A DNA stretch of 64,000 bases, taken from positions 1 to 64,000 of the forward strand of contig NW_027526686.1 of NCBI RefSeq assembly GCF_052857255.1, given 5' to 3'. Below the pieces are notes generated by a model. That model was not told the DNA's origin. It was given only the letters and a program-made list of their open reading frames with translations, and did not search any database. Position numbers and translations under genes: made by a program. Positions 26,700-39,950 of this stretch are shown here, in pieces. Origin of the DNA: Amblyomma americanum. Taxonomy: Eukaryota; Arthropoda; Arachnida; Ixodida; Ixodidae. Positions within the stretch are counted from its first letter, which is position 1. Each line of letters opens with the position of its first letter.

Positions 26700-29600
26700 A
26701 AAACAACGGGATACATCGTTTTAGATCGAAACTAGCAAGATTCACGAGCATCGATTTTACAAGTCTTCGAAGAGTATACGAGAGAAAGATAAAACTTTTT
26801 CTCTCAGAACTGTGCGAAAACTTGTATTCCGGCTCAAAACAACGGGATACATCGTTTTAGATCGAAACTAGCAAGATTCACGAGCATCGATTTTACAAGT
26901 CGTCGAAGAGTAGACGAGAGAAAGGTGTAAACTTTTTCAATCAGAACTGCGCGAAAACTTGTATTCCGGCTCAAAACAACGGGATACATCGTTTTAGATC
27001 GAAACTAGCAAGATTCACGAGCATCGATTTTACAAGTCGTCGAAGAGTAGACGAGAAAAAGGTGTAAACGTTTTCAATCAGAACTGCGCGAAAACTTGTA
27101 TTTCGGCTCAAAACAACGGGATACATCGTTTTAGATCGAAACTAGCAAGATTCACGAGCATCGATTTTACAAGTCTTCGAAGAGTATACGAGAGAAAGAT
27201 AAAACTTTTTCTCTCAGAACTACGCGAAAACTTGTATTCCGTCTCAAAACAACGGGATACATCGTTTTAGATCGAAACTAGCAAGATTCACGAGTAACGA
27301 TTTTACAAGTCCTCGAAGAGTACACGAGAGAACGGTGTAAACTTTTTCTCTCAGAACTGTGCGAAAACTTGTATTCCGGTTCAAAACAACGGGATACATC
27401 GTTTTAGATCGAAACTAGCAAGATTCACGAGCATCGATTTTACAAGTCTTCGAAGAGTATACGAGAGAAAGATAAAACTTTTTCTCTCAGAACTACGCGA
27501 AAACTTGTATTCCGTCTGAAAACAACGGGATACATCGTTTTAGATCGAAACTAGTAAGATTCACGAGCATCGATTTCACAAGTCCTCGAAGAGTATACGA
27601 GAGAAAGATAGAACTTTTTCTCTCAGAACTACACGAAAACTTGTATTCTGTCTCAAAACAACGGGATACATCGTTTTAGATCGAAACTAGCAAGATTAAC
27701 GAGCATCGATTTTACAAGTCCTCGAAGAGTATACGAGAGAAAGATAAAACTTTTTCTCTCAGAACTACGCGAAAACTTGTATTCCGTCTCAAAACAACGG
27801 GATACATCGTTTTAGATTGAAACTAGCAAGATTCACGAGCATCTTTTTTACAAGTCCTCGAAGAGTATACGAGAGAAAGATAAAACTTTTTCTCTCAGAA
27901 CTACGCGAAAACTTGTATTCCGTCTCAAAACAACGGGATACATCGTTTTAGATCGAAACTAGCAAGATTCACGAGCATCGATTTTACAAGTCCTCGAAGA
28001 GTATACGAGAGAAAGATAAAACTTTTTCTCTCACAACTACGCGAAAACTTGTATTCCGTCTCAAAACAACGGGATACATCGTTTTAGATCGAAACTAGCA
28101 AGATTCACGAGCATCGATTTTACAAGTCCTCGAAGAGTACACGAGAGAAAGATAAAACTTTTTCTCTCAGAACTACGCGAAAACTTGTATTCCGTCTCAA
28201 AACAACGGGATACATCGTTTTAGATCGAAACTAGCAAGATTCACGAGCATCGATTTTACAAGTCGTCGAAGAGTAGACGAGAGAAAGGTGTAAACTTTTT
28301 CAATCAGAACTGCGCGAAAACTTGTATTTCGGCTCAAAACAACGGGATACATCGTTTTAGATCGAAACTAGCAAGATTCACGAGCATCGATTTTACAAGT
28401 CTTCGAAGAGTATACGAGAGAAAGATAAAACTTTTTCTCTCAGAACTGTGCGAAAACTTGTATTCCGGCTCAAAACAACGGGATACATCGTTTTAGATCG
28501 AAACTAGCAAGATTCACGAGCATCGATTTTACAAGTCGTCGAAGAGTAGACGAGAGAAAGGTGTAAACTTTTTCAATCAGAACTGCGCGAAAACTTGTAT
28601 TCCGGCTCAAAACAACGGGATACATCGTTTTAGATCGAAACTAGCAAGATTCACGAGCATCGATTTTACAAGTCGTCGAAGAGTAGACGAGAAAAAGGTG
28701 TAAACGTTTTCAATCAGAACTGCGCGAAAACTTGTATTTCGGCTCAAAACATCGGGATACATCGTTTTAGATCGAAACTAGCAAGATTCACGAGCATCGA
28801 TTTTACAAGTCTTCGAAGAGTATACGAGAGAAAGATAAAACTTTTTCTCTCAGAACTACGCGAAAACTTGTATTCCGTCTCAAAACAACGGGATACATCG
28901 TTTTAGATCGAAACTAGCAAGATTCACGAGTAACGATTTTACAAGTCCTCGAAGAGTACACGAGAGAACGGTGTAAACTTTTTCTCTCAGAACTGTGCGA
29001 AAACTTGTATTCCGGTTCAAAACAACGGGATACATCGTTTTAGATCGAAACTAGCAAGATTCACGAGCATCGATTTTACAAGTCTTCGAAGAGTATACGA
29101 GAGAAAGATAAAACTTTTCTCTCAGAACTACGCGAAAACTTGTATTCCGTCTGAAAACAACGGGATACATCGTTTTAGATCGAAACTAGTAAGATTCACG
29201 AGCATCGATTTCACAAGTCCTCGAAGAGTATACGAGAGAAAGATAGAACTTTTTCTCTCAGAACTACACGAAAACTTGTATTCTGTCTCAAAACAACGGG
29301 ATACATCGTTTTAGATCGAAACTAGCAAGATTCACGAGCATCGATTTTACAAGTCCTCGAAGAGTATACGAGAGAAAGATAAAACTTTTTCTCTCACAAC
29401 TACGCGAAAACTTGTATTCCGTCTCAAAACAACGGGATACATCGTTTTAGATCGAAACTAGCAAGATTCACGAGCATCGATTTTACAAGTCCTCGAAGAG
29501 TATACGAGAGAAAGATAAAACTTTTTCTCTCAGAACTACGCGAAAACTTGTATTCCGTCTCAAAACAACGGGATACATCGTTTTAGATCGAAACTAGCAA

Positions 29601-31800
29601 GATTCACGAGCATCGATTTTACAAGTCGTCGAAGAGTAGACGAGAGAAAGGTGTAAACTTTTTCAATCAGAACTGCGCGAAAACTTGTATTTCGGCTCAA
29701 AACAACGGGATACATCGTTTTAGATCGAAACTAGCAAGATTCACGAGCATCGATTTTACAAGTCTTCGAAGAGTATACGAGAGAAAGATAAAACTTTTTC
29801 TCTCAGAACTACGCGAAAACTTGTATTCCGTCTGAAAACAACGGGATACATCGTTTTAGATCGAAACTAGTAAGATTCACGAGCATCGATTTCACAAGTC
29901 CTCGAAGAGTATACGAGAGAAAGATAGAACTTTTTCTCTCAGAACTACACGAAAACTTGTATTCTGTCTCAAAACAACGGGATACATCGTTTTAGATCGA
30001 AACTAGCAAGATTCACGAGCATCGATTTTACAAGTCCTCGAAGAGTATACGAGAGAAAGATAAAACTTTTTCTCTCAGAACTACGCGAAACTTGTATTCC
30101 GTCTCAAAACAACGGGATACATCGTTTTAGATTGAAACTAGCAAGATTCACGAGCATCTTTTTTACAAGTCCTCGAAGAGTATACGAGAGAAAGATAAAA
30201 CTTTTTCTCTCAGAACTACGCGAAAACTTGTATTCCGTCTCAAAACAACGGGATACATCGTTTTAGATCGAAACTAGCAAGATTCACGAGCATCGATTTT
30301 ACAAGTCCTCGAAGAGTATACGAGAGAAAGATAAAACTTTTTCTCTCACAACTACGCGAAAACTTGTATTCCGTCTCAAAACAACGGGATACATCGTTTT
30401 AGATCGAAACTAGCAAGATTCACGAGCATCGATTTTACAAGTCCTCGAAGAGTACACGAGAGAAAGATAAAACTTTTTCTCTCAGAACTACGCGAAAACT
30501 TGTATTCCGTCTCAAAACAACGGGATACATCGTTTTAGATCGAAACTAGCAAGATTCACCGAGCATCGATTTTACAAGTCGTCGAAGAGTAGACGAGAGA
30601 AAGGTGTAAACTTTTTCAATCAGAACTGCGCGAAAACTTGTATTTCGGCTCAAAACAACGGGATACATCGTTTTAGATCGAAACTAGCAAGATTCACGAG
30701 CATCGATTTTACAAGTCTTCGAAGAGTATACGAGAGAAAGATAAAACTTTTTCTCTCAGAACTGTGCGAAAACTTGTATTCCGGCTCAAAACAACGGGAT
30801 ACATCGTTTTTAGATCGAAACTAGCAAGATTCACGAGCATCGATTTTACAAGTCGTCGAAGAGTAGACGAGAGAAAGGTGTAAACTTTTTCAATCAGAAC
30901 TGCGCGAAAACTTGTATTCCGGCTCAAAACAACGGGATACATCGTTTTAGATCGAAACTAGCAAGATTCACGAGCATCGATTTTACAAGTCGTCGAAGAG
31001 TAGACGAGAAAAAGGTGTAAACGTTTTCAATCAGAACTGCGCGAAAACTTGTATTTCGGCTCAAAACATCGGGATACATCGTTTTAGATCGAAACTAGCA
31101 GATTCACGAGCATCGATTTTACAAGTCTTCGAAGAGTATACGAGAGAAAGATAAAACTTTTTCTCTCAGAACTACGCGAAAACTTGTATTCCGTCTCAAA
31201 ACAACGGGATACATCGTTTTAGATCGAAACTAGCAAGATTCACGAGTAACGATTTTACAAGTCCTCGAAGAGTACACGAGAGAACGGTGTAAACTTTTTC
31301 TCTCAGCAACTGTGCGAAAACTTGTATTCGGTTCAAAACAACGGGATACATCGTTTTAGATCGAAACTAGCAAGATTCACGAGCATCGATTTTACAAGTC
31401 TTCGAAGAGTATACGAGAGAAAGATAAAACTTTTTCTCTCAGAACTACGCGAAAACTTGTATTCCGTCTGAAAACAACGGGATACATCGTTTTAGATCGA
31501 AACTAGTAAGATTCACGAGCATCGATTTCACAAGTCCTCGAAGAGTATACGAGAGAAAGATAGAACTTTTTCTCTCAGAACTACACGAAAACTTGTATTC
31601 TGTCTCAAAACAACGGGATACATCGTTTTAGATCGAAACTAGCAAGATTCACGAGCATCGATTTTACAAGTCCTCGAAGAGTATACGAGAGAAAGATAAA
31701 ACTTTTTCTCTCACAACTACGCGAAAACTTGTATTCCGTCTCAAAACAACGGGATACATCGTTTTAGATCGAAACTAGCAAGATTCACGAGCATCGATTT
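26700..31800. repeat. Three related blocks, spacings 1636 and 2317 bp
   Basis: Marker GAGAAAAAGGTGTAAACG occurs at about 27053, 28689 and 31006. The same spacings hold for CGAGTAACGATT (27293, 28929 and 31246), for GTCTGAAAACAACGG, and for GAAAGATAGAAC (27607, 29242 and 31559). ACATCGGGATAC is shared only by the second and third copies (about 28749 and 31067), so those two are the closest relatives. An extra partial copy with GATAGAAC lies near 29923, five monomers from the previous one. The 17-monomer and 12-monomer versions differ by whole monomers. Confidence 0.78.
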
Positions 31801-31810
31801 ACAAGTCCTC
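30540..31810. other. Indel-rich satellite stretch
   Basis: Indels absent from sister blocks at 26.7-29.7 kb: ATTCACCGAGC near 30555, TCGTTTTTAGATC near 30803, CTAGCAGATTC near 31094, CTCAGCAACTG near 31301, TATTCGGTTC near 31324 and ATCGATTTACAAG near 31792. Substitution markers otherwise agree with the sisters. Confidence 0.55.
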
Positions 31811-33359
31811 GAAGAGTATACGAGAGAAAGATAAAACTTTTTCTCTCAGAACTACGCGAAAACTTGTATTCCGTCTCAAAACAACGGGATACATCGTTTT
31901 AGATCGAAACTAGCAAGATTCACGAGCATCGATTTTACAAGTCGTCGAAGAGTAGACGAGAGAAAGGTGTAAACTTTTTCAATCAGAACTGCGCGAAAAC
32001 TTGTATTTCGGCTCAAAACAACGGGATACATCGTTTTAGATCGAAACTAGCAAGATTCACGAGCATCGATTTTACAAGTCTTCGAAGAGTATACGAGAGA
32101 AAGATAAAACTTTTTCTCTCAGAACTACGCGAAAACTTGTATTCCGTCTCAAAACAACGGGATACATCGTTTTAGATCGAAACTAGCAAGATTCACGGGC
32201 ATCGATTTTACAAGTCGTCGAAGAGTAGACGAGAGAAAGGTGAAAACTTTTTCAATCAGAACTGCGCGAAAAATTGTATTTCGGCTCAAAACAGCGGGAT
32301 ACATCGTTTTAGATCGAAACTAGCAAGATTCACGAGCATCGATTTTACAAGTCTTCGCAGAGTATACGAGAGAAAGATAAAACTTTTTCTCTCAGAACTA
32401 CGCGAAAACTTGTATTCCGTCTCAAAACAACGGGATACATCGTTTTAGATCGAAACTAGCAAGATTCACGAGCATCGATTTTACAAGTCCTCGAAGAGTA
32501 TACGAGAGAAAGATAAAACTTTTTCTCAGAACTACGCGAAAACTTGTATTCCGGCTCAAAACAACGGGATACATCGTTTTAGATCGAAACTAGCAAGATT
32601 CATGAGCATCGATTTTAGAAGTCGTCGAAGAGTAGACGAGAGAAAGGTGTAAACTTTTTCAATCAGAACTGCGCGAAAACTTGTATTTCGGCTCAAAACA
32701 ACGGGATACATCGTTTTAGATCGAAACTAGCAAGATTCACGAGCATCGATTTTACAAGTCTTCGAAGAGTATACGAGAGAAAGATAAAACTTTTTCTCTC
32801 AGAACTGTGCGAAAACTTGTATTCCGGCTCAAAACAACGGGATACATCGTTTTAGATCGAAACTAGCAAGATTCACGAGCATCGATTTTAAAAGTCCTCG
32901 AAGAGTATACGAGAGAAAGATAAAACTTTTTCTCTCAGAACTACGCGAAAACTTGTATTCCGGCTCAAAACAACAGGATACATCGTTTTAGATCGAAACT
33001 AGCAAGATTCACGAGCATCGATTTTACAAGTCTTCGAAGAGTATACGAGAGAAAGATAAAACTTTTTCTCTCAGAACTGTGCGAAAACTTGTATTCCGGC
33101 TCAAAACAACGGGATACATCGTTTTAGATCGAAACTAGCAAGATTCACGAGCATCGATTTTACAAGTCGTCGAAGAGTAGACGAGAGAAAGGTGTAAACT
33201 TTTTCAATCAGAACTGCGCGAAAACTTGTATTTCGGCTCAAAACAACGGGATACATCGTTTTAGATCGAAACTAGCAAGATTCACGAGCATCGATTTTAC
33301 AAGTCTTCGAAGAGTATACGAGAGAAAGATAAAACTTTTTCTCTCAGAACTACGCGAAA

Positions 33360-36300
33360 ACTTGTATTCCCGTCTCAAAACAACGGGATACATCGTTTTA
33401 GATCGAAACTAGCAAGATTCACGAGCATCGATTTTACATGTCCTCGAAGAGTATACGAGAGAAAGATAAAACGTTTTCTCTCAAAACTACGCGAAAACTT
33501 GTATTCCGGCTCAAAACAACGGGATACATCGTTTTAGATCGAAACTAGCAAGATTCACGAGCATCGATTTTACAAGTCGTCGAAGAGTAGACGAGAGAAA
33601 GGTGTAAACTTTTTCAATCAGAACTGCGCGAAAACTTGTATTTCGGCTCAAAACAACGGGATACATCGTTTTAGATCGAAACTAGCAAGATTCACGAGCA
33701 TCGATTTTACAAGTCGTCGAAGAGTAGACGAGAAAAAGGTGTAAACTTTTTCAATCAGAACTGCGCGAAAACTTGTATTTCGGCTCAAAACAACGGGATA
33801 CATCGTTTTAGATCGAAACTAGCAAGATTCACGAGCATCGATTTTACAAGTCTTCGAAGAGTATACGAGAGAAAGATAAAACTTTTTCTCTCAGAACTAC
33901 GCGAAAACTTGTATTCCGTCTCAAAACAACGGGATACATCGTTTTAGATCGAAACTAGCAAGATTCACGAGCAACGATTTTACAAGTCCTCGAAGAGTAC
34001 ACGAAAGAACGGTGTAAACTTTTTCTCTCAGAACAGTGCGAAAACTTGAATTCCGGTTCAAAACAACGGGATACATCGTTTTAGATCGAAACTAGCAAGA
34101 TTCACGAGCATCGATTTTACAAGTCTTCGAAGAGTATACGAGAGATAGATAAAACTTTTTCTCTCAGAACTACGCGAAAACTTGTATTCCGTCTCAAAAC
34201 AACGGGATACATCGTTTTAGATCGAAACTAGTAAGATTCACGAGCATCGATTTCACAAGTCCTCGAAGAGTATACGATAGAAAGATAAAACTTTTTCTCT
34301 CAGAACTACGCGAAAACTTGTATTCCGTCTCAAAACAACGGGATACATCGTTTTAGATCGAAACTAGTAAGATTCACGAGCATCGATTTCACAAGTCCTC
34401 GAAGAGTATACGAGAGAAAGATAAAACTTTTTCTCTCAGAACTACGCGAAAACTTGTATTCCGTCTCAAAACAACGGGATACATCGTTTTAGATCGAAAC
34501 TAGCAAGATTCACGAGCATCGATTTTACAAGTCCTCGAAGAGTATACGAGAGAAAGATAAAACTTTTTCTCTCAGAACTACGCGAAAACTTGTATTCCGT
34601 CTCAAAACAACGGGATACATCGTTTTAGATCGAAACTAGCAAGATTCACGAGCATCGATTTTACAAGTCTCGAAGAGTATACGAGAGAAAGATAAAACTT
34701 TTTCTCTCAGAACTACGCGAAAACTTGTATTCCGTCTCAAAACAACGGGATACATCGTTTTAGATCGAAACTAGCAAGATTCACGAGCATCGATTTTACA
34801 AGTCCTCGAAGAGTATACGAGAGAAAGATAAAACTTTTTCTCTAAGAACTACGCGAAAACTTGTATTCCGTCTCAAAACAACGGGATACATCGTTTTAGA
34901 TCGAAACTAGCAAGATTCACGAGCATCGATTTTACAAGTCGTCGAAGAGTAGACGAGAGAAAGGTGTAAACTTTTTCAATCAGAACTGCGCGAAAACTTG
35001 TTTTTCGGCTCAAAACAACGGGATACATCGTTTTAGATCGAAACTAGCAAGATTCACGAGCATCGATTTTACAAGTCCTCGAAGAGTATACGAGAGAAAG
35101 ATAAAACTTTTTCTCTCAGAACTACGCGAAAACTTGTATTCCGTCTCAAAACAACGGGATACATCGTTTTAGATCGAAACTAGCAAGATTCACGAGCATC
35201 GATTTTACAAGTCATCGAAGAGTATACGAGAGAAAGATAAAACTTTTTCTCTCAGAAACTACGCGAAAACTTGTATTCCGTCTCAAAACAACGGGATACA
35301 TCGTTTTAGATCGAAACTAGCAAGATTCACGAGCATCGATTTTACAAGTCCTCGAAGAGTATACGAGAGAAAGATAAAACTTTTTCTCTAAGAACTACGC
35401 GAAAACTTGTATTCCGTCTCAAAAGAACGGGATACATCGTTTTAGATCGAAACTAGCAAGATTCACGAGCATCGATTTTACAAGTCGTCGAAGAGTAGAC
35501 GAGAGAAAGGTGTAAACTTTTTCAATCAGAACTGCGCGAAAACTTGTTTTTCGGCTCAAAACAACGGGATACATCGTTTTAGATCGAAACTAGCAAGATT
35601 CACGAGCATCGATTTTACAAGTCTTCGAAGAGTATACGAGAGAAAGATAAAACTTTTTCTCTCAGAACTACGCGAAAACTTGTATTCCGTCTCAAAACAA
35701 CGGGATACATCGTTTTAGATCGAAACTAGCAAGATTCACGGGCATCGATTTTACAAGTCGTCGAAGAGTAGACGAGAGAAAGGTGTAAACTTTTTCAATC
35801 AGAACTGCGCGAAAAATTGTATTTCGGCTCAAAACAGCGGGATACATCGTTTTAGATCGAAACTAGCAAGATTCACGAGCATCGATTTTACAAGTCTTCG
35901 CAGAGTATACGAGAGAAAGATAAAACTTTTCTCTCAGAACTACGCGAAAACTTGTATTCCGTCTCAAAACAACGGGATACATCGTTTTAGATCGAAACTA
36001 GCAAGATTCACGAGCATCGATTTTACAAGTCCTCGAAGAGTATACGAGAAAGATAAAACTTTTTCTCTCAGAACTACGCGAAAACTTGTATTCCGGCTCT
36101 AAACAACGGGATACATCGTTTTAGATCGAAACTAGCAAGATTCACGAGCATCGATTTTACAAGTCGTCGAAGAGTAGACGAGAGAAAGGTGTAAACTTTT
36201 TCAATCAGAACTGCGCGAAAACTTGTATTTCGGCTCAAAACAACGGGATACATCGTTTTAGATCGAAACTAGCAAGATTCACGAGCATCGATTTTACAAG

Positions 36301-39300
36301 TCTTCGAAGAGTATACGAGAGAAAGATAAAACTTTTTCTCTCAGAACTGTGCGAAAACTTGTATTCCGGCTCAAAACAACGGGATACATCGTTTTAGATC
36401 GAAACTAGCAAGATTCACGAGCATCGATTTTACAAGTCGTCGAAGAGTAGACGAGAGAAAGGTGTAAACTTTTTCAATCAGAACTTCGCGAAAACTTGTA
36501 TTCCGGCTCAAAACAACGGGATACATCGTTTTAGATCAAAACTAGCAAGATTCACGAGCATCGATTTTACAAGTCTTCGAAGAGTATACGAGAGAAAGAT
36601 AAAACTTTTTCTCTAAGAACTATGCGAAAACTTGTATTCCGTCTCAAAAGAACGGGATACATCGTTTTAGATCGAAACTAGCAAGATTCACGAGCATCGA
36701 TTTTACAAGTCGTCGAAGAGTAGACGAGAGAAAGGTGTAAATTTTTTCTCTCAGAACTACGCGAAAACTTGTATTCCGTCTCAAAACAACGGGATACATC
36801 GTTTTAGATCGAAACTAGCAAGATTCACGAGCATCGATTTTACATGTCCTCGAAGAGTATACGAGAGAAAGATAAAACGTTTTCTCTCAAAACTACGCGA
36901 AAACTTGTATTCCGGCTCAAAACAACGGGATACATCGTTTTAGATCGAAACTAGCAAGATTCACGAGCATCGATTTTACAAGTCGTCGAAGAGTAGACGA
37001 GAGAAAGGTGTAAACTTTTTCAATCAGAACTGCGCGAAAACTTGTATTTCGGCTCAAAACAACGGGATACATCGTTTTAGATCGAAACTAGCAAGATTCA
37101 CGAGCATTGATTTTACAAGTCGTCGAAGAGTAGACGAGAAAAAGGTGTAAACTTTTTCAATCAGAACTGCGCGAAAACTTGTATTTCGGCTCAAAACAAC
37201 GGGATACATCGTTTTAGATCGAAACTAGCAAGATTCACGAGCATCGATTTTACAAGTCTTCGAAGAGTATACGAGAGAAAGATAAAACTTTTTCTCTCAG
37301 AACTACGCGAAAACTTGTATTCCGTCTCAAAACAACGGGATACATCGTTTTAGATCGAAACTAGCAAGATTCACGAGCAACGATTTTACAAGTCCTCGAA
37401 GAGTACACGAAAGAACGGTGTAAACTTTTTCTCTCAGAACAGTGCGAAAACTTGAATTCCGGTTCAAAACAACGGGATACATCGTTTTAGATCGAAACTA
37501 GCAAGATTCACGAGCATCGATTTTACAAGTCTTCGAAGAGTATACGAGAGATAGATAAAACTTTTTCTCTCAGAACTACGCGAAAACTTGTATTCCGTCT
37601 CAAAACAACGGGATACATCGTTTTAGATCGAAACTAGTAAGATTCACGAGCATCGATTTCACAAGTCCTCGAAGAGTATACGATAGAAAGATAAAACTTT
37701 TTCTCTCAGAACTACGCGAAAACTTGTATTCCGTCTCAAAACAACGGGATACATCGTTTTAGATCGAAACTAGTAAGATTCACGAGCATCGATTTCACAA
37801 GTCCTCGAAGAGTATACGAGAGAAAGATAAAACTTTTTCTCTCAGAACTACGCGAAAACTTGTATTCCGTCTCAAAACAACGGGATACATCGTTTTAGAT
37901 CGAAACTAGCAAGATTCACGAGCATCGATTTTACAAGTCCTCGAAGAGTATACGAGAGAAAGATAAAACTTTTTCTCTCAGAACTACGCGAAAACTTGTA
38001 TTCCGTCTCAAAACAACGGGATACATCGTTTTAGATCGAAACTAGCAAGATTCACGAGCATCGATTTTACAAGTCCTCGAAGAGTATACGAGAGAAAGAT
38101 AAAACTTTTTCTCTCAGAACTACGCGAAAACTTGTATTCCGTCTCAAAACAACGGGATACATCGTTTTAGATCGAAACTAGCAAGATTCACGAGCATCGA
38201 TTTTACAAGTCCTCGAAGAGTATACGAGAGAAAGATAAAACTTTTTCTCTAAGAACTACGCGAAAACTTGTATTCCGTCTCAAAACAACGGGATACATCG
38301 TTTTAGATCGAAACTAGCAAGATTCACGAGCATCGATTTTACAAGTCGTCGAAGAGTAGACGAGAGAAAGGTGTAAACTTTTTCAATCAGAACTGCGCGA
38401 AAACTTGTTTTTCGGCTCAAAACAACGGGATACATCGTTTTAGATCGAAACTAGCAAGATTCACGAGCATCGATTTTACAAGTCCTCGAAGAGTATACGA
38501 GAGAAAGATAAAACTTTTTCTCTCAGAACTACGCGAAAACTTGTATTCCGTCTCAAAACAACGGGATACATCGTTTTAGATCGAAACTAGCAAGATTCAC
38601 GAGCATCGATTTTACAAGTCCTCGAAGAGTATACGAGAGAAAGATAAAACTTTTTCTCTCAGAACTACGCGAAAACTTGTATTCCGTCTCAAAACAACGG
38701 GATACATCGTTTTAGATCGAAACTAGCAAGATTCACGAGCATCGATTTTACAAGTCCTCGAAGAGTATACGAGAGAAAGATAAAACTTTTTCTCTAAGAA
38801 CTACGCGAAAACTTGTATTCCGTCTCAAAAGAACGGGATACATCGTTTTAGATCGAAACTAGCAAGATTCACGAGCATCGATTTTACAAGTCGTCGAAGA
38901 GTAGACGAGAGAAAGGTGTAAACTTTTTCAATCAGAACTGCGCGAAAACTTGTTTTTCGGCTCAAAACAACGGGATACATCGTTTTAGATCGAAACTAGC
39001 AAGATTCACGAGCATCGATTTTACAAGTCTTCGAAGAGTATACGAGAGAAAGATAAAACTTTTTCTCTCAGAACTACGCGAAAACTTGTATTCCGTCTCA
39101 AAACAACGGGATACATCGTTTTAGATCGAAACTAGCAAGATTCACGGGCATCGATTTTACAAGTCGTCGAAGAGTAGACGAGAGAAAGGTGTAAACTTTT
39201 TCAATCAGAACTGCGCGAAAAATTGTATTTCGGCTCAAAACAGCGGGATACATCGTTTTAGATCGAAACTAGCAAGATTCACGAGCATCGATTTTACAAG

Positions 39301-39950
39301 TCTTCGCAGAGTATACGAGAGAAAGATAAAACTTTTTCTCTCAGAACTACGCGAAAACTTGTATTCCGTCTCAAAACAACGGGATACATCGTTTTAGATC
39401 GAAACTAGCAAGATTCACGAGCATCGATTTTACAAGTCCTCGAAGAGTATACGAGAAAGATAAAACTTTTTCTCTCAGAACTACGCGAAAACTTGTATTC
39501 CGGCTCTAAACAACGGGATACATCGTTTTAGATCGAAACTAGCAAGATTCACGAGCATCGATTTTACAAGTCGTCGAAGAGTAGACGAGAGAAAGGTGTA
39601 AACTTTTTCAATCAGAACTGCGCGAAAACTTGTATTTCGGCTCAAAACAACGGGATACATCGTTTTAGATCGAAACTAGCAAGATTCACGAGCATCGATT
39701 TTACAAGTCTTCGAAGAGTATACGAGAGAAAGATAAAACTTTTTCTCTCAGAACTGTGCGAAAACTTGTATTCCGGCTCAAAACAACGGGATACATCGTT
39801 TTAGATCGAAACTAGCAAGATTCACGAGCATCGATTTTACAAGTCGTCGAAGAGTAGACGAGAGAAAGGTGTAAACTTTTTCAATCAGAACTGCGCGAAA
39901 ACTTGTATTCCGGCTCAAAACAACGGGATACATCGTTTTAGATCGAAACT
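33360..39950. repeat. Second tandem duplication with 3406-bp spacing
   Basis: Rare variants again recur at 3406 (or 3407) bp: TTTTACATGTCCTCG (33436 and 36842), GAGAAAAAGGTGTAAAC (33728 and 37134), TACACGAAAGAACGG (34001 and 37407), CTTGTTTTTCGG (35543 and 38949), CACGGGCATCG (35740 and 39146) and TTCGCAGAGTAT (about 35897 and 39302). The 3407 values are explained by single-base indels in one copy, as near 34668 and 35930. A third, older copy of the CACGGGCATCG cassette lies at 32197, 3543 bp upstream of 35740, one monomer longer. Boundaries are approximate. Confidence 0.83.
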
